Below are positions 1-10,867 of a stretch of DNA of 64,000 nucleotides, one piece after another. Made by a program: the position numbers and the translations under genes. Within the stretch, counting starts at the first letter, position 1; each line of letters begins with the position of its first letter. The DNA lies in the NCBI GenBank assembly GCA_038373865.1, contig JAXGGA010005806.1:1-64000 (forward strand), written 5' to 3'. The notes beneath the pieces are model-generated. The model ran no database searches. It saw only the letters and a list, made by a program, of their open reading frames with translations, and was not told the DNA's origin. This DNA is from Uloborus plumipes. Lineage: Eukaryota > Arthropoda > Arachnida > Araneae > Uloboridae.

Positions 1-775
1 CGGTTTCTCTTTGCGCAAGATTAAGGCACTGTCTGGTCTTCAAGTTTCAAAAGATACGATACATAGAAGAATCAGAAACTGTCTTCATCTTATTTTGAGA
101 AAAATGGCTAAGAGACCAGCTCTGACTACTCGTCACAAAATCCAAATATTAGAATGGGCCAAGAAACATATGTCATTTGGAAGTAAGTGGCTTTCTGTCA
201 TATTTTCCGATGAGAAAAAGTGGAATTTGGATGGCCCGGATGGCTGGGCTTATTATATTGGCATGATTTGCGAAAAGAACCAAGAACATTTTTCAGCAGG
301 CAGCATGGTGGGAAATGTGTCATGGTATGGGGTGCATTTGGGTTCAACGGTCAAACATCAATAGCGATTTTAAGTGGGAAACGAAGTTCTACGAACTATC
401 AAGAAACGTTAAAAAACAATTTGTTGCCATTTTGTGACATTATAGGAGGGCCAGACTGCATATTTTAGCAAGATAATGCACCCATCCATAAATCGAATTC
501 CACAAAAGCATGGCTTCATCGAAAAAAAAATTAATGTTATGGACTGGCCTTCATTAAGTCCAGATTTAAACCCAATCGAGAATCTTTGGGCAGTTCTAAG
601 CCGCCGAGTTTATGCAAATTCTAAACAGTATTTCTCCGTCGAACAACTGAAAATTGCCATAGAGAGAGAATGGTACAATGTTGAACCTGAAGTACTACAA
701 AACCTTGTTGAATCGATGGAAAATAGAGTATTTGATCTTATTTCACGTAAAGGAAACACAATTAAGTCATAAGAA
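1..775 (+). pseudogene. Tc3-like (Tc1/mariner) transposase, 5' end cut by window edge
   Basis: A decayed DDE transposase reads in three pieces: 11-364, then about 260-468, then 476-772. The first piece holds an HTH-type segment and the block FSDEKKWNLDGPDGW with the first catalytic Asp. The second holds HGGKCVMVWGAF. The third holds the NPIENLW block with the catalytic Glu, and the second Asp lies in QDNAPIH just before it. After allowing for the breaks, the D-to-E spacing is 34 residues, as in Tc1/Tc3. Breaks seen: a frameshift near 258-262, an in-frame TAG at about 466-468 just before QDNAPIH, and a frameshift in an A-run near 520-530. No intact TIR was found. It is a dead copy; the missing N-terminus lies off the window. 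Confidence 0.88.
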
Positions 776-796
776 TATAATTATTGAACAGATTTC

Positions 797-2903
797 AAGA
801 GGGTCATTCCATGTCAAGTGTACGAGGCGTCCCCACTTGACCCCCTCTGATTTTGATGAAATTTTTTTGGATGTACATATAAGACTTGCATGAAACCTTA
901 CCAAATTATAGCTCTATAAGCCTTACGGTTTAGCCAATAAAAATTATTGAAAAAGGGCCTCTTTTTCGTGTCTTGAAAAAAATGACCAAATCGTCAAGTT
1001 TGTGCTTTTATTGCTCGCGACCTAAGACGATTATCAGGCTCAAATTTGGTGATTCTGATCACTGTTTAGGGTAGAATAGCCTACTTGTGTAACAAAATCT
1101 CCATACACTGTAGATTTTTTGCAATTTGCTGCCAAAGTTGGTAAAAAATCGTATTTTGGTAAATTTTGATCATACGTTATCAGCTTGTATCTGCTGAGAG
1201 AATGACTTTCTGAAGCTAATTCTTTCCTCGTTTGTAGCCTGATAGTTCGTCCTAAAGGTGTGCAAGTGGCATCTTGATAGCTCAAATAATTGCTGAATTA
1301 TGCGAGTTGAAATTCCAGTTAAATTTCTTTTTTCTCAATTTTGTCTCAATTTCAAAGGGCAATATCTCAAAAGGGTCATCTTGGATTTCAATTTTCTTTA
1401 CATCATTGGAAAGAACACACTTTTCTTAACTGAAAAACGTTATTTTTATTTTTGAGACAAACCAGTTTCAAGGGATATTGCAGGTCAAAAATGTGTGCGT
1501 CATTCAACGTGAAATCAAAGAAAAAAAGACATAGACCTCAAAAGTTGATGTCAATTTGTTCTATTAAAATTTACTGGAGCTATTGTACTTATGTTCTGAT
1601 AAAAAAAACCTTTTTTAGATGTTTTTGAACTTCAGTTTTTGTGTGCGCATCCGTAAAAACTCAAGAAATGGCAAAAAATAAAGTTTCGTTTTTAACAAAA
1701 ATAATTATCTTCTTATTGCTGCTATAAGAGCTTGAGTCTTTTCCTATATGTTATTTTTAAGCTCTTGAAACATATGTCACTTGGCAAGGTTGTAGGTTAT
1801 TAATGTTTCAAGGTCATAAAAAGCATTTTCCCATTTTTCATCAAGTTGTCTATGGGCAAATTGCAATCATAGGCTGAATATCTAGACACATCCTCGGCAG
1901 TATAATGAATGGATTTTTGATTAATACTTAGCATATTTTCAATTACTATTGTTATCATTTATTTACACGGTGGAAATAATTGGAATATTCAACTCTATCG
2001 AAAACTTTCGTTATCGCATTTTAGAAAAATGGCTCTGCAGTCCTATTATACAGTTTTTTTATCACGTTCACACCATATTACGTAACTGTTTTATTTATTA
2101 TTTATCTCATTTATTAATTATTTTTATTTTTATTTTATTTATTTATTTATTTATTTATTTTTTATTTATTTATTTATTTATTTTTTTTTTTGAAAAAGGA
2201 AACGATGCTTTTTATGAATTTAAAATGTTAATGACACCTTGCCAAGTAACATATCATCCGAAATTCTGTTTCAAGAGCTTAAAAATAACACATAGGAAAA
2301 GACTCAAGCTCTTATAGCAGCGATAAGAAAATAATTATTTTTGTTAAAAACGAAACTTTATTTTTTGCCATTTCTTGAGTTTTTACGGATGCGCACGCAA
2401 AAACTAAAGTTCAAAAACATCTAAAAAATGTTTTTTTTTATCAGAACATAAGTACAATAGCTCCTGTAAATTTTGATAGAACAAATTGACATCAACTTTT
2501 GAGGTCTATGTCTTTTTTTCTTTGATTTCACGTTGAATGACGTACAGATTTTTGACCTGCAATATCCCTTGAAACTGGTTTGTCTCAAAAATAAAAATAA
2601 CGTTTTTTAGTTAAGAAAAGTGTGTTCTTTCCAATGATGTAAAGAAAATTGAAATCCAAGATGACCCTTTTGAGATATTGCCCTTTGAAATTGAGATAAA
2701 ATTTTGGAAAAAGAAATTTAACTGGAATTTCAACTCGCATAATTCAGCAATTATTTGAGCTATCGAGATGCCACTTGCACACCTTTCGGAGGAACTATCA
2801 GGCTACAAACGAGGAAAGAATTAGTTTCAGAAAGTCATTCTCTCAGCAGATACAAGCTGATAACGTATGATCAAAATTTACCAAAATACGATTTTTTACC
2901 AAC
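797..2903. mobile_element. Foldback-type element: arms 1136-1845 and 2192-2903
   Basis: The sequence from 1136 to about 1845 returns as its reverse complement at 2192-2903 with roughly 90% identity. The loop (1846-2191) contains a (TTTA)n tract. A terminal-repeat-like start, GAGGGTCATTCCATGTCAAG, lies at about 799, and only the left side continues outward past the arm. Both arms give a similar outward-reading 50-codon peptide, but the differences are not conservative, so it is probably not selected. The right arm stops abruptly against a DUF4817-type transposase. The class is unknown; long-TIR or foldback DNA element is the best description. Confidence 0.75.
2120..2190. repeat. (TTTA)n microsatellite in the foldback loop
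   Basis: Imperfect TTTA units and a T-run in the spacer of the 797-2903 element; a 122-codon Phe/Ile/Leu frame across it is a by-product. Confidence 0.85.
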
Positions 2904-4207
2904 TCTATACAATGCTATCCAAAAACGACGGATCCGTTTCTAACTTGTTCGTTATAAAATTGCTAAAATCGAACAGTCTATCATCGTCTCCCAGGCAAAA
3001 ACGCTTGAACCAATTGTGGTAAGGATAAGCACCATGTGCATTTAAAACTCTCCATACGTCATGTGTTCTTGAGCAAGCACTCGCTTTGTTAATGTCTGTT
3101 AGACTTGACTGCGGATAGGCAAGAGCATGTGCCAAAATCTCTTCGTCTGTGATTAATATTTTCGAAATGCTGGCTCTATTGCGTTTTGCCACGCTCACCG
3201 TTTCTCTTAAACGCTTTACAACATCTAAAACCGTACGTGTCGATGGTTTGGTATCATTTGAAAACTTGATTGCGTATTGTCTAGCAGCTTCAGTTCCATT
3301 GCGATTACATTGTCCGCAAAGTAACACCATTTCTACATACTGTTCCGTAGAGCAAGGCCGTATCCAGAGGGGGGGGGGGCCCGACGCCCCCCCCCCCCGC
3401 CGAAACCCGAAATGTTTATAATGTTAAACAGAAAAAAAGGACAAAAAAATTTTTTTTTTCAAGTGAAAATTTGAAGAACAAAAAAAAAAAATAATAAATA
3501 AAACAATATGTTCTTCAAAATAACAAGACTCTCATTAGCACTTCCAGCTCTCTTTCCCAAATCAATTTTCAGACTCAAGGCAAGTTACTTGTCAGTTTAA
3601 TCCACGCCCCCCCCCCCCTCTCCCGTAAAACTTACTCCACTCAAATTTTTACTCCCTAATCGCCGGACCCCTAGTTTCCAACAAGGCTGAGATTGCTTCT
3701 CGCCGTCCCTGATTCAATTAAGAGTGTACTTTGTTGGTCCCCACTTATAAGCATCTGTTACCCTCGAGGGATTTTAATCGCTAAACATGTCTTCCATCAA
3801 CAAGACCACACAAAAACGGATACGTTCTCTGCTTTGTTGGGGGCTCAGCAATCTTGGACAAAAGTTACTTTAAAAAAATTCCATTTACTTAACAAGGCTT
3901 AAGCACCTTGTAAACTTTGTTAAATGTAGCTGTTTACCTTGAATTTTAAAGTTTCTAACACAAATGGGGGGAGGTGGGCATCAAGTTGCGCGAAATTCAG
4001 CTCCTTGATTAAACAAAAATATATTCTGCGTAATGCAAAAATCATGTTCCAGCATTTTTTGTAGCAATTTTTCAAAAATATTTTTTTGTGACTCACGTTT
4101 TTCATTTCTGACTGTTTTTTAAATACCTAATTCAGTATTTTTGAAGCTCCTTTGTAATTGATTCCTTCATTAATATGTTAAGCACGAGAAAAAATATTAC
4201 CCTACCT

Positions 4208-4504
4208 AGAGCCGCTATATAGACAGGCCGACGCATCAAGATTAAGTTTCACCACTTTGGATCCAATTCCTTAACTTTTACTTTCAAATTTTCATTGTTG
4301 CGGAGTAGGGTTACCAGAAAAAAGTTTTGGCATATTGCTAAGCTTTGCCAAATCCACGTGCTGCTAATAATTGCTCACAGTGAAAAGTTACCAAAACGCG
4401 ATTACTGGCCAGAAAAGACAACCACTCAAGCACACAAACACGCGCTGGATCCAAAGTGGTGAAACTTAATCTTGATGCGCCGGCTCGTATATATAGGGGC
4501 CTTA
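4208..4504. mobile_element. MITE with about 55-bp TIRs and a 9-bp TSD, inside the hAT-like element
   Basis: The segment 4226-4265, containing GCATCAAGATTAAGTTTCAC, returns inverted at 4443-4483. Weaker inverted similarity around CTATATA runs to both ends. Identical 9-bp direct repeats ACCCTACCT flank it at 4199-4207 and 4505-4513. There is no ORF. A 9-bp TSD fits Mutator-like or Merlin-like elements better than hAT or Tc1, but the family is not identified. Confidence 0.72.
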
Positions 4505-5359
4505 ACCCTACCTATAATCTTTTCCGTTTTCCGCAGTACTAGTGATTCAAAAAGAAATTGTTGTTATAAATATTTTTAATATCTATTTTTAATCTTAAAC
4601 ATGTGTGTCTTTCAAAGTTTTAACAATTTCTTAAGACTGTCCAATCAAATATTAGAACGTCAGAGACTGGAAAGTGCAAATGAAATGCTTTAAGGAATTT
4701 TAACTGTTCTGGAGTCTTTGAAAATCATGAAATAAATTTTTGAAACTCCTTTAAAAGTGCTTCAATCCTATTTCTTATCAAATAAACTATGAATTAACTA
4801 AATGGCCAGAATGTTACTCTCTCGTCAATTATTTTTTAAATCTTTACACTATTTCTTTTAAAGAATTTTATGTGTTTCATAGTATTGGTTATTTTATGTT
4901 ACTAAGTGATGTGTCTGTTGGTGAGTTGGGGAACTGATCAAAAACTACTATGTAACTATACTGAAAACCGATGTAAGCAAGTGATAATGTGTTAATCTTT
5001 TCTCCTCCCTTGTCCTTCCTCTCTGTCGCTTAATGTTAATCTTTGTTAAACTAAACATTTTTTTATGCTTTGATTGATCTTAATTTGCAAAAGAATACAG
5101 AAAATTTATAAGATTATTGTTTACCTACTTTTCCAATACATTTTTGAAGTCCCAATCGCCCCATATAAGGCCTCAAAATGCAGAATTTTAAAACTTTTTT
5201 TCAAAAATTTTCCCGGGGGAGAAACCCCCGGTTCCCCTAAAATTACGAATATTTAACCCCACTTAACAAAGCTTATAGCATGTCTCACTTGATACCCCTG
5301 CTCCTTGTGAAGGTCTAGTTCAAAAAAAAAAATAATAATAACAAAGAAATGAAGAAAAA

Positions 5360-5376
5360 CACACACACACACACAC
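5360..5376. repeat. (CA)n microsatellite
   Basis: Eight CA units inside the 3353-5511 hAT-like element. Confidence 0.9.
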
Positions 5377-5524
5377 ATCAAACATCGTGAGGCCGGGGGG
5401 GGGTGAGGGGTCAGCGAGATATTACTCATAACACACACAAAAATGTATGTGTGTTTGGGCAATGTGCGAAACTGGGCCCCTCCCGAAATTTTTTTTCTGG
5501 ATACGGCCTTGCCGTAGAGTACAT

Positions 5525-6096
5525 CGTAACTTCAAGCCTTAACGAAATGCATCTAGTTATGCCGATTTTATTCTGCAGTGAAGTGCTTACGTTATTTCAA
5601 GCAATCACTTTACAGTCGGTAAATTTACATATTCGCGAATTCAGCAAGACATTTTCATTCTTTCTATTTAATTTTTTTCGTATTTTAATTCCCATGTTAA
5701 ATAATGTTTATAGTTAAATATAAAAGAACTCTGAATGGCGCGAATTTCGAGGGTATATGGCCCCCAAAGTCACTTAAAATAACGCTAGTGTAAAGTGGTA
5801 CATAAAGTTTCATGTTTCATTTCTCCATGGATTTTGATCGCACAAATGTCATTTTTTTGTGTTAGTATTATTTTTCAATGGAGATTCTTTCCCTAAATAT
5901 AAGTTTGGGGTCCCGGAGCCCCTATAAAAAGTTTAATTTTTTATTTCTTAACCAATTATTTTTTTTTTTCGCTTCAAATTTTCCATATCTTAACTCTCCT
6001 CCTCATTTCAAGCAATTTTGCAAATGGAAGTATGCATCTAGGACGAACGGTTGAGGAAATAGAGGTCATGAAGGTTAACTTGGAACACCCTGTATA
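5525..6096 (-). other. 5' region of the DUF4817-type transposon with probable terminal repeat
   Basis: This interval lies upstream (on -) of the transposase start. It ends at about 6094 with GGAACACCCTGTATA, a motif resembling the termini of Tc1/mariner-like elements that carry DUF4817 transposases. The partner terminus was not found, as expected if the 3' part of the element was lost at 2903. No other gene is visible. Confidence 0.45.
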
Positions 6097-6700
6097 CAAA
6101 TGAATATCAACTAAGCTAACTACGTACGAATAATTTGAAAGACCTATAATTTCAATAATAAAAAAACTATCGAAAGAAGTTATTAAAGGAAATGAGCAAA
6201 AACGAGTAAATTAGATAAGCAAAAACGAGTAAATTGTTTATCGGCATAATTTTATAAAATATTAAGTTTAGAATATTTGAAATCAAGGAACAAATTATTT
6301 TTCTTCCGTAAGTTAATCAGATCTTGTTTCGAAACAAATTAACAAATTTATATTTAAAAAATTGGTTGGCTTGAGAAAATACTTTAATTAATTTTTCTTG
6401 TTCATTTCTTGACAAAATGGTTGTTTTGCTGAACATTTGATTGATAGCGCAATAATGAGACGAAATTCTTAAATTTTCTAAAAGAAGGATGAAGTCGAAA
6501 ATTAAATTCAACACTATCAAAAAAAGAATGATTTATCGACTTCTCGGGTGCACTGGAAGTGTTTTCTGCTTGACGTCATGATGGGTCAACCTCAACTCAT
6601 CTTTGTTCCCAAGCGAGTCCTACCCCCCCCCCCCTCTCCTGGAATCAATACAGGAAGAGAATTTCAAGAAATTTGGTGGGAACTAAACAAATCAGAAGTG
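6097..6700. other. AT-rich stretch, no gene recognised
   Basis: Very AT-rich DNA with only short chance ORFs. The 20-bp phrase GCAAAAACGAGTAAATT is repeated in tandem at about 6195-6238. A C-run lies at 6623-6635. No family was recognised. Confidence 0.5.
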
Positions 6701-8280
6701 CCTTTTTTAGCCTACTTTCCCGTTAAAAATAAAAGAAAGACGAAAAAAGTATTAAAATTGGCTTAATGCATCTAAAAAATATCGCCAAGTCCAAAAAATA
6801 TCGCCAAGTTAAAAAAAATATCGCCAAGTCCAAAAAATATCGCCAAGTTAAAAAAATAAAAAGGTAAAATGAATATCGAAAAATTAAAAATTTGAAAGTA
6901 GGGTATTGAGATGGGGAATTTGTGTGTCGGTCTGTCGGTCGGTCTGTCTGTCTGTCCCCCCCTAATAACTTTTGAATGAATATTCCGATTTGGACAAACT
7001 TTTTTTTGTTGGAAAGATCTCGGCGAGTACAGCTCATTCCCATATTTGATTTTTCGATTTGAACAATTTTTGGTTCAAGTTTGAGCCGTTCAAACAACCT
7101 GTCCGCGATGCTAACTTTTTAGTTAACAGTCCGATTTGAACAAACTTTTTTTTGTTCGAAAGATCTTTTCAAGAATACTTCATTCCTGTATCTACATTTT
7201 CGATTTGAACAATTTTTCGTTCAACATTGAACCGTTCAAGCAACCTTTTCCCCCTAATAACTTTTGAATGAACATTCCGATTTGAACAAACTTTTTTTTG
7301 TTGGATAGATCTCGGCGATTACAACTCATTTCCATATTTGATTTTTCGATTTGAACAATTTTTGGTTCAACTTTGAACCGTTCAAACAACCTGTCCCGCG
7401 ATGCTAACTTTTGAGTGAACAGTCCGATTTCAACAAACTTTTTTTTGTTCGAAAGATCTTATCAAGGATACTTCATTCCCGTATTTACATTTCCGATTTG
7501 AACAATTTTTCGTTCAACATTGAACCGCTCAAGCAAGCTGTCACCCCTAATAATTTTTGAGTGAACAGTCCGATTTAAATAAACTTTTTTTTTTGTTCGA
7601 AGGATCTCAGCAAGGATACTTCATTACAGTATTTAAATTTTCAATTTGAACATTTTTTCGTTCAACATTGAACCGTTCAAGCAATCTTTCCCCACCTAAT
7701 AACTTCTGCGTGAACCATCCGAATGGAATAAACTTTTTTTTGTTTGAAAGATCTCGGAGAGGTTCATTCCCTTATTTCGCTTTTTGGTTTGAACCATTTT
7801 TCGTTCAATATTGAACCGTTCAGAAAAAAATTTAACATTAGCGCCTACGGGGAATTTAAGTTGAATGTTGATCCTGGAACTTAAAGTCGGATTTCCTTCA
7901 AACTAACTTTGTAAAAAAATGGTTTTGATAAATAATGTTTGTAAAGTACTTTTCTGAATAATCCTTCTGTGAGGACTCTGATTCCGACTCCGACTCCACA
8001 AACATGGCGGAAATGCAGGCTCAGAAAAAAATGACTGACTGTGCAGACGATTTTTTGTTTATTTATCATTTGTGTTATTTTATTTATTACTATTATTTTT
8101 TTTTTTTTTTTGGCAGACGATTTTTTTTGTAACAAAAGTGTTTCATTCACGAGGGCATTTTATTCTTTATTTATATTTAACAACTGGCAACGGTTTAAAA
8201 GTGAAAATCGAGACATTTTATCGACGGACGAGTTTTTTTTTTTCCTTTCTTTGATAAAATGTGTTTTGATGTACTTTGTA

Positions 8281-8311
<31 letters not shown>

Positions 8312-8594
8312 AACGATTGAGGAATTTTTCTACGGAAGAACTGTAACAGTTACATTCTTTAAAAGGTGCGACAAAACTTCATTTATTCATTTATTTACTT
8401 TTTATGTCTCTATTTCATCTGATGAGAGGGGTATATTTTGCTTTTAGAAATCAGCTTTAAGTGCTAAAAAGGTATGTTTGACATAATGTTTAGTCTCAGA
8501 TGATCAAGAGAATAATGATCAGATGCTAGAATGCCGATGTCGATGTACGGGAAAGTAGGCTCGTTTTGTTCTTGACAGAACTTCTTGTTTTATT
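6701..8594 (+). mobile_element. Helentron-like non-autonomous repeat, copy A, with 146-bp tandem array
   Basis: AGCCTACTTTCCCG (6709-6722) is repeated inverted at 8548-8561. Between them, in order, are four copies of a ~20-bp TATCGCCAAGT unit (6778-6850), a TCGG/TCTG microsatellite (6921-6957), six ~146-bp tandem units (about 6959-7825), and a unique stretch with T-runs. Near the right end a short palindrome, GTTCTTGACAGAAC, precedes the limit of homology. A second copy, inverted and with two units, lies at 46514-47658. Inverted termini, a microsatellite, a tandem array and a terminal hairpin recall Helentron-associated (DINE-1-like) elements; that class is an inference. The ORFs crossing it are repeat translations. 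Confidence 0.72.
6959..7825 (+). repeat. Six tandem ~146-bp units in two alternating types
   Basis: The landmark TCCGATTT recurs at about 6984, 7130, 7276, 7423, 7569 and 7718, a spacing of 146-149 bp. Units alternate between a start CCTAATAACTTTTG and a start CGATGCTAACTTTT, so the higher-order unit is a dimer of about 293 bp. Every unit contains TTTGTT-(C/G)AAAGATCT and a TTTGAACAATTTTT block. Confidence 0.88.
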
Positions 8595-8837
8595 CTAAAC
8601 AGGTGTGTGTATTCTGATAATTTAACTGCTTCAAACGACACAACCGAAACGAATTGAATTTTCTGGAGATTAGGGAGAGGAAAATTTTCGTCCATTTTGG
8701 AAAATGTAAATCAGTGCTTGCGCCTTATGGAATTCCCTCATTTCGTGGCACCCAGGGCGATCGCCCCCCCCCCGTTTGGACGGCCCTGAGCAACACAACG
8801 TAAACACGGTGGTTCAGTGAGAGAACACAACCTAATA

Positions 8838-9644
8838 CAGTGAACTCTCGCTTATGCACCGGCCCAAGGGATCAACAAAGAAAGGCGCATAAGTGAGAGA
8901 GACGTATAAGTGAACAAGTCTATTTAAAGGACTAAAATGCAACATAGGTTCTATTTAGAGAATGAATAAAAATGTTTCCATAGAAAAGGGACATATTACT
9001 ACGGTTTGACAACTATTGTAACTTAACTACAATGATAAAGATAAAAAACAATAGCAGCCTACCTAATCACAAACTGTTCACTTTAAAACCGATGCAAAAT
9101 ATGAAGGGTTCGGGGGAAAAAAGATGAAGTGACCAAAAAGCGATTTCGAGGGAAACGAAGAACAAAGTTTGATTTTTCGTAGCTTCTTATGTAGTTTTTC
9201 GAGTTTTCATGCACATTTCGGTCGCTTCTCATCTTTTGCCTCCCTTGTTGTTCTACCAGATGATTAGTCCTTCATAGCTCCTAGATAGCGCTAATATCTC
9301 AAAATTGACGAAAAAGTGACTTTCATCTTTTTCCCCCTGGCCCTTCATATATAATTGTCCCTCTCCGAACTATAATTCATGCGGAAAAAATGCCTTTCGT
9401 GAGCAAAAGAGGCGAAAGATTAAAGAGAAAAGTGACGAAAAAGGCTTTTTTTTTAGAAAAATAAATTAAACTTCTTACATTTTAGGGAAAATTCGGCGCA
9501 TAAGTGAAATATTTATCTTTAGAGCGACGCATAAACGAATGATACTATCATTATTTTGCTATGGAATGTGCTGGGACCTTTTAAAATCGTCGTATAAGTG
9601 AAAAAGGCGCATAGATGAGGCGGCGTATAAGTGAGAGTTCACTG
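8838..9644. mobile_element. pogo/Tigger-like MITE, 807 bp, TA target
   Basis: The left end CAGTGAACTCTCGCTTATG (8838) is matched at the right by the complement, ...GTGAGAGTTCACTG (9644). TA dinucleotides flank both ends (8836-8837, 9645-9646). The motifs GGCGCATAAGTGA and CGTATAAGTGA recur near both ends. There is no transposase. CAGTGAA termini with TA are typical of pogo/Tigger derivatives. Confidence 0.82.
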
Positions 9645-9791
9645 TATTTGTTAAAAACTCCAAAAAAAAATAAAATCGACACCTAAAATTATCAAAAGAG
9701 TTGCATTTGATACTTACAGTTTGACGGGGGGGTGGAGGGGGCAGGGACGAAAGCTATGGAATTGACAAAATTTCAGGTAAGACGAAGCTAA

Positions 9792-10100
9792 GGTCGTGTT
9801 AGCGCGATCAGTAAGGAGTCGGACTCGTAATTGGAGGGTCCCGAGTTTGATTCTGGCCCATCAAAGATCCACCGTCGTTACTAATGGTGGCCGGGCGACG
9901 TAAAATAAGGGTCGTGGTCACAAAGTCCTCCACGTGAAACGATACCTCTGGAGGAACAAGACCAGGGGCTTTCTCGGCCCTTGGTCTGATTCAAAAGAAC
10001 AGAGCGCTCTGAATTAAATTAGACTTCCACCTTAATGGTGCTCGTTGAAAGGGAAACCGTACTTATTCCGCCTTAAATCGGGTAGATGAGTCTAATCGGG
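9792..10100 (+). repeat. tRNA-derived SINE, copy 1
   Basis: A GC-richer block begins with a tRNA-like head: an A-box-like TTAGCGCGATCAGTAAGG, then GAGTCGGACTCGTAATTGG, then a B-box-like GGTCCCGAGTTTGATTC. The body, including GTGAAACGATACCTC and GATCCACCGTC, is shared with an inverted copy at 30486-30776. The shared part runs to about GAGCGCTCT at 10000; the right boundary is uncertain. No target duplication was found. Confidence 0.78.
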
Positions 10101-10381
10101 CTCGAGTACCCGAGTAGTTTCGGAAACAACCACAATAAAACGCGTTTATCTGCATGAGGCGAGAAAAATAAAAATTTGATGCTCCTGTTTGCTCATTTTA
10201 TTTTGCTTAATTTAGAAGCTAACGCACATCTGCAAAAGCTGACATCCCTAAAAACTCATAGATGCGTCCATTTTTGAATGCAAACCGGATGTTAGCCTTT
10301 CCATTTTATTTCGTGGTCGGACAGTCGTATAACTTACTTGATGGCTGTATTTGCATGTTTCTGCCTTAGCCCTGGCCTGGA

Positions 10382-10416
10382 AATTGAGCTATACAGTACA
10401 ATTTGTATAGCTCAAT
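10382..10416. repeat. 12-bp inverted repeat (hairpin)
   Basis: ATTGAGCTATAC is followed, after a 10-nt loop, by GTATAGCTCAAT. The flanking phrase CTGCCTTAGCCCT also occurs beside the hairpin MITE at 21585-21778, so this is probably a fragment of the same repeat family. Confidence 0.6.
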
Positions 10417-10625
10417 GGCCCTTTCTGGGGGCGGTTGCTGCCTTTACTTGAAAATATTACTTTTCAATACCAAAAAATCCGTAAAACATTTCCTAATTCA
10501 ACATAAGTAGAATCAATGCCCTCGTAAAAATAACACGAGAAAGTGCAAAATTCACTCACCAAAACAAGGATCCCGGAAATACGTCATATCCACACAAACG
10601 ACCTGAATGACGACATTTCCGCTTT

Positions 10626-10654
10626 TATAAATTCAAGAGAAGCCATGATTCAGT
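10626..10654 (+). promoter_or_regulatory. Candidate core promoter: TATAAA plus TCAGT initiator
   Basis: TATAAA (10626-10631) is followed by TCAGT (10650-10654), the arthropod initiator core, 24 bp from its first base. Upstream lie two CRE-like half sites, ACGTCAT (10582-10588) and ATGACGAC (about 10607). The spacing is slightly shorter than the usual 26-31 bp. An ATG opens 23 nt after the predicted start. There is no transcript evidence. Confidence 0.35.
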
Positions 10655-10674
10655 TTTGGCCCTAATTTCTTATC

Positions 10675-10857
10675 ATGGATGGCAATTCACAAACTGCTAC
10701 TGCGGAGATGTTTAGGTTTCTATTTCACCTTGACGAAAAGAAAGGCGGTGTTAAATATAATTGAAAGATGAATGTGGAAATTAATCAAAGAAGACGGGCG
10801 GACATTCATGAATATGACTTCCGCGAAAGACCCTATGAAGATCTAGCTGAAAAGTAG
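10675..10857 (+). pseudogene. Short ORF interrupted by one TGA; unknown product
   Basis: From the ATG at 10675 the frame reads 29 codons (MDGNSQTATAEMFRFLFHLD...) to a TGA at 10762-10764. It stays open for 30 more codons, with the acidic/basic run NQRRRADIHEYDFRERPYED, to a TAG at 10855-10857. Composition is richer in GC and charged residues than the AT-rich surroundings, as in real coding sequence. It could be the decayed first exon of a gene or transposon. No family was recognised. A perfect 20-bp hairpin follows 10 nt downstream. Confidence 0.35.
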
Positions 10858-10867
10858 GCGTGTTGTA

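Larger units (their letters stand above)
3353..5511. mobile_element. Non-autonomous hAT-like element, 2159 bp, TSD CCGTAGAG
   Basis: Perfect terminal inverted repeats CAAGGCCGTATCCAG (3353-3367) and its complement (5497-5511) are flanked by identical 8-bp duplications CCGTAGAG at 3345-3352 and 5512-5519. An 8-bp TSD with a CA...TG TIR is the hAT pattern. The interior holds G/C homopolymer runs next to the left end, a (CA)n tract, and a nested MITE at 4208-4504. No transposase ORF is present. It interrupts the DUF4817 transposase. Confidence 0.92.
2905..5524 (-). pseudogene. DUF4817-type Tc1/mariner-like transposase, N-terminal part, split by a hAT-like element
   Basis: The ORF at 3330-2905 (-) reads QCNRNGTEAARQYAIKF, then a KPSTRTVLDVVKRLRETVSV segment, then AYPYHNWFKRFC and a LETDPSFLDSIV end. 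This is the N-terminal helix-turn-helix half (DUF4817-like) of an arthropod Tc1/mariner-type transposase. The catalytic DDE half is gone: the frame ends at the junction with the foldback element at 2903. Upstream, a complete hAT-like element (3353-5511) sits about five codons into the gene. Skipping it and one TSD copy puts an ATG at 5524-5522 in frame, giving an N-terminus of the expected form. A likely 5' terminus of the host transposon lies near 6094. The copy is dead. Confidence 0.82.

Noticed and set aside
1949..2317. 122-codon ORF rich in Phe, Ile, Leu and Tyr
   Set aside because: Translation of a (TTTA)n tract and T-run in the foldback loop.
1040..2943. Matching ~60-80-codon ORFs in the two palindrome arms
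   Set aside because: They mirror each other only because the DNA is inverted; substitutions between them are not conservative and no domain is seen.
6723..7389. Two similar - strand ORFs containing VEPKIVQIEKSNM-type repeats
   Set aside because: Direct translations of the 146-bp tandem repeat units; frames break between units.
7881..8447. Overlapping Phe-rich ORFs on both strands
   Set aside because: Poly-T/poly-A tracts in the Helentron-like repeat; the copy at 46.7-47.1 kb gives the same artefact.
9792..9860. Free tRNA gene
   Set aside because: Only box-like motifs of a SINE head; cloverleaf pairing and acceptor stem were not apparent.
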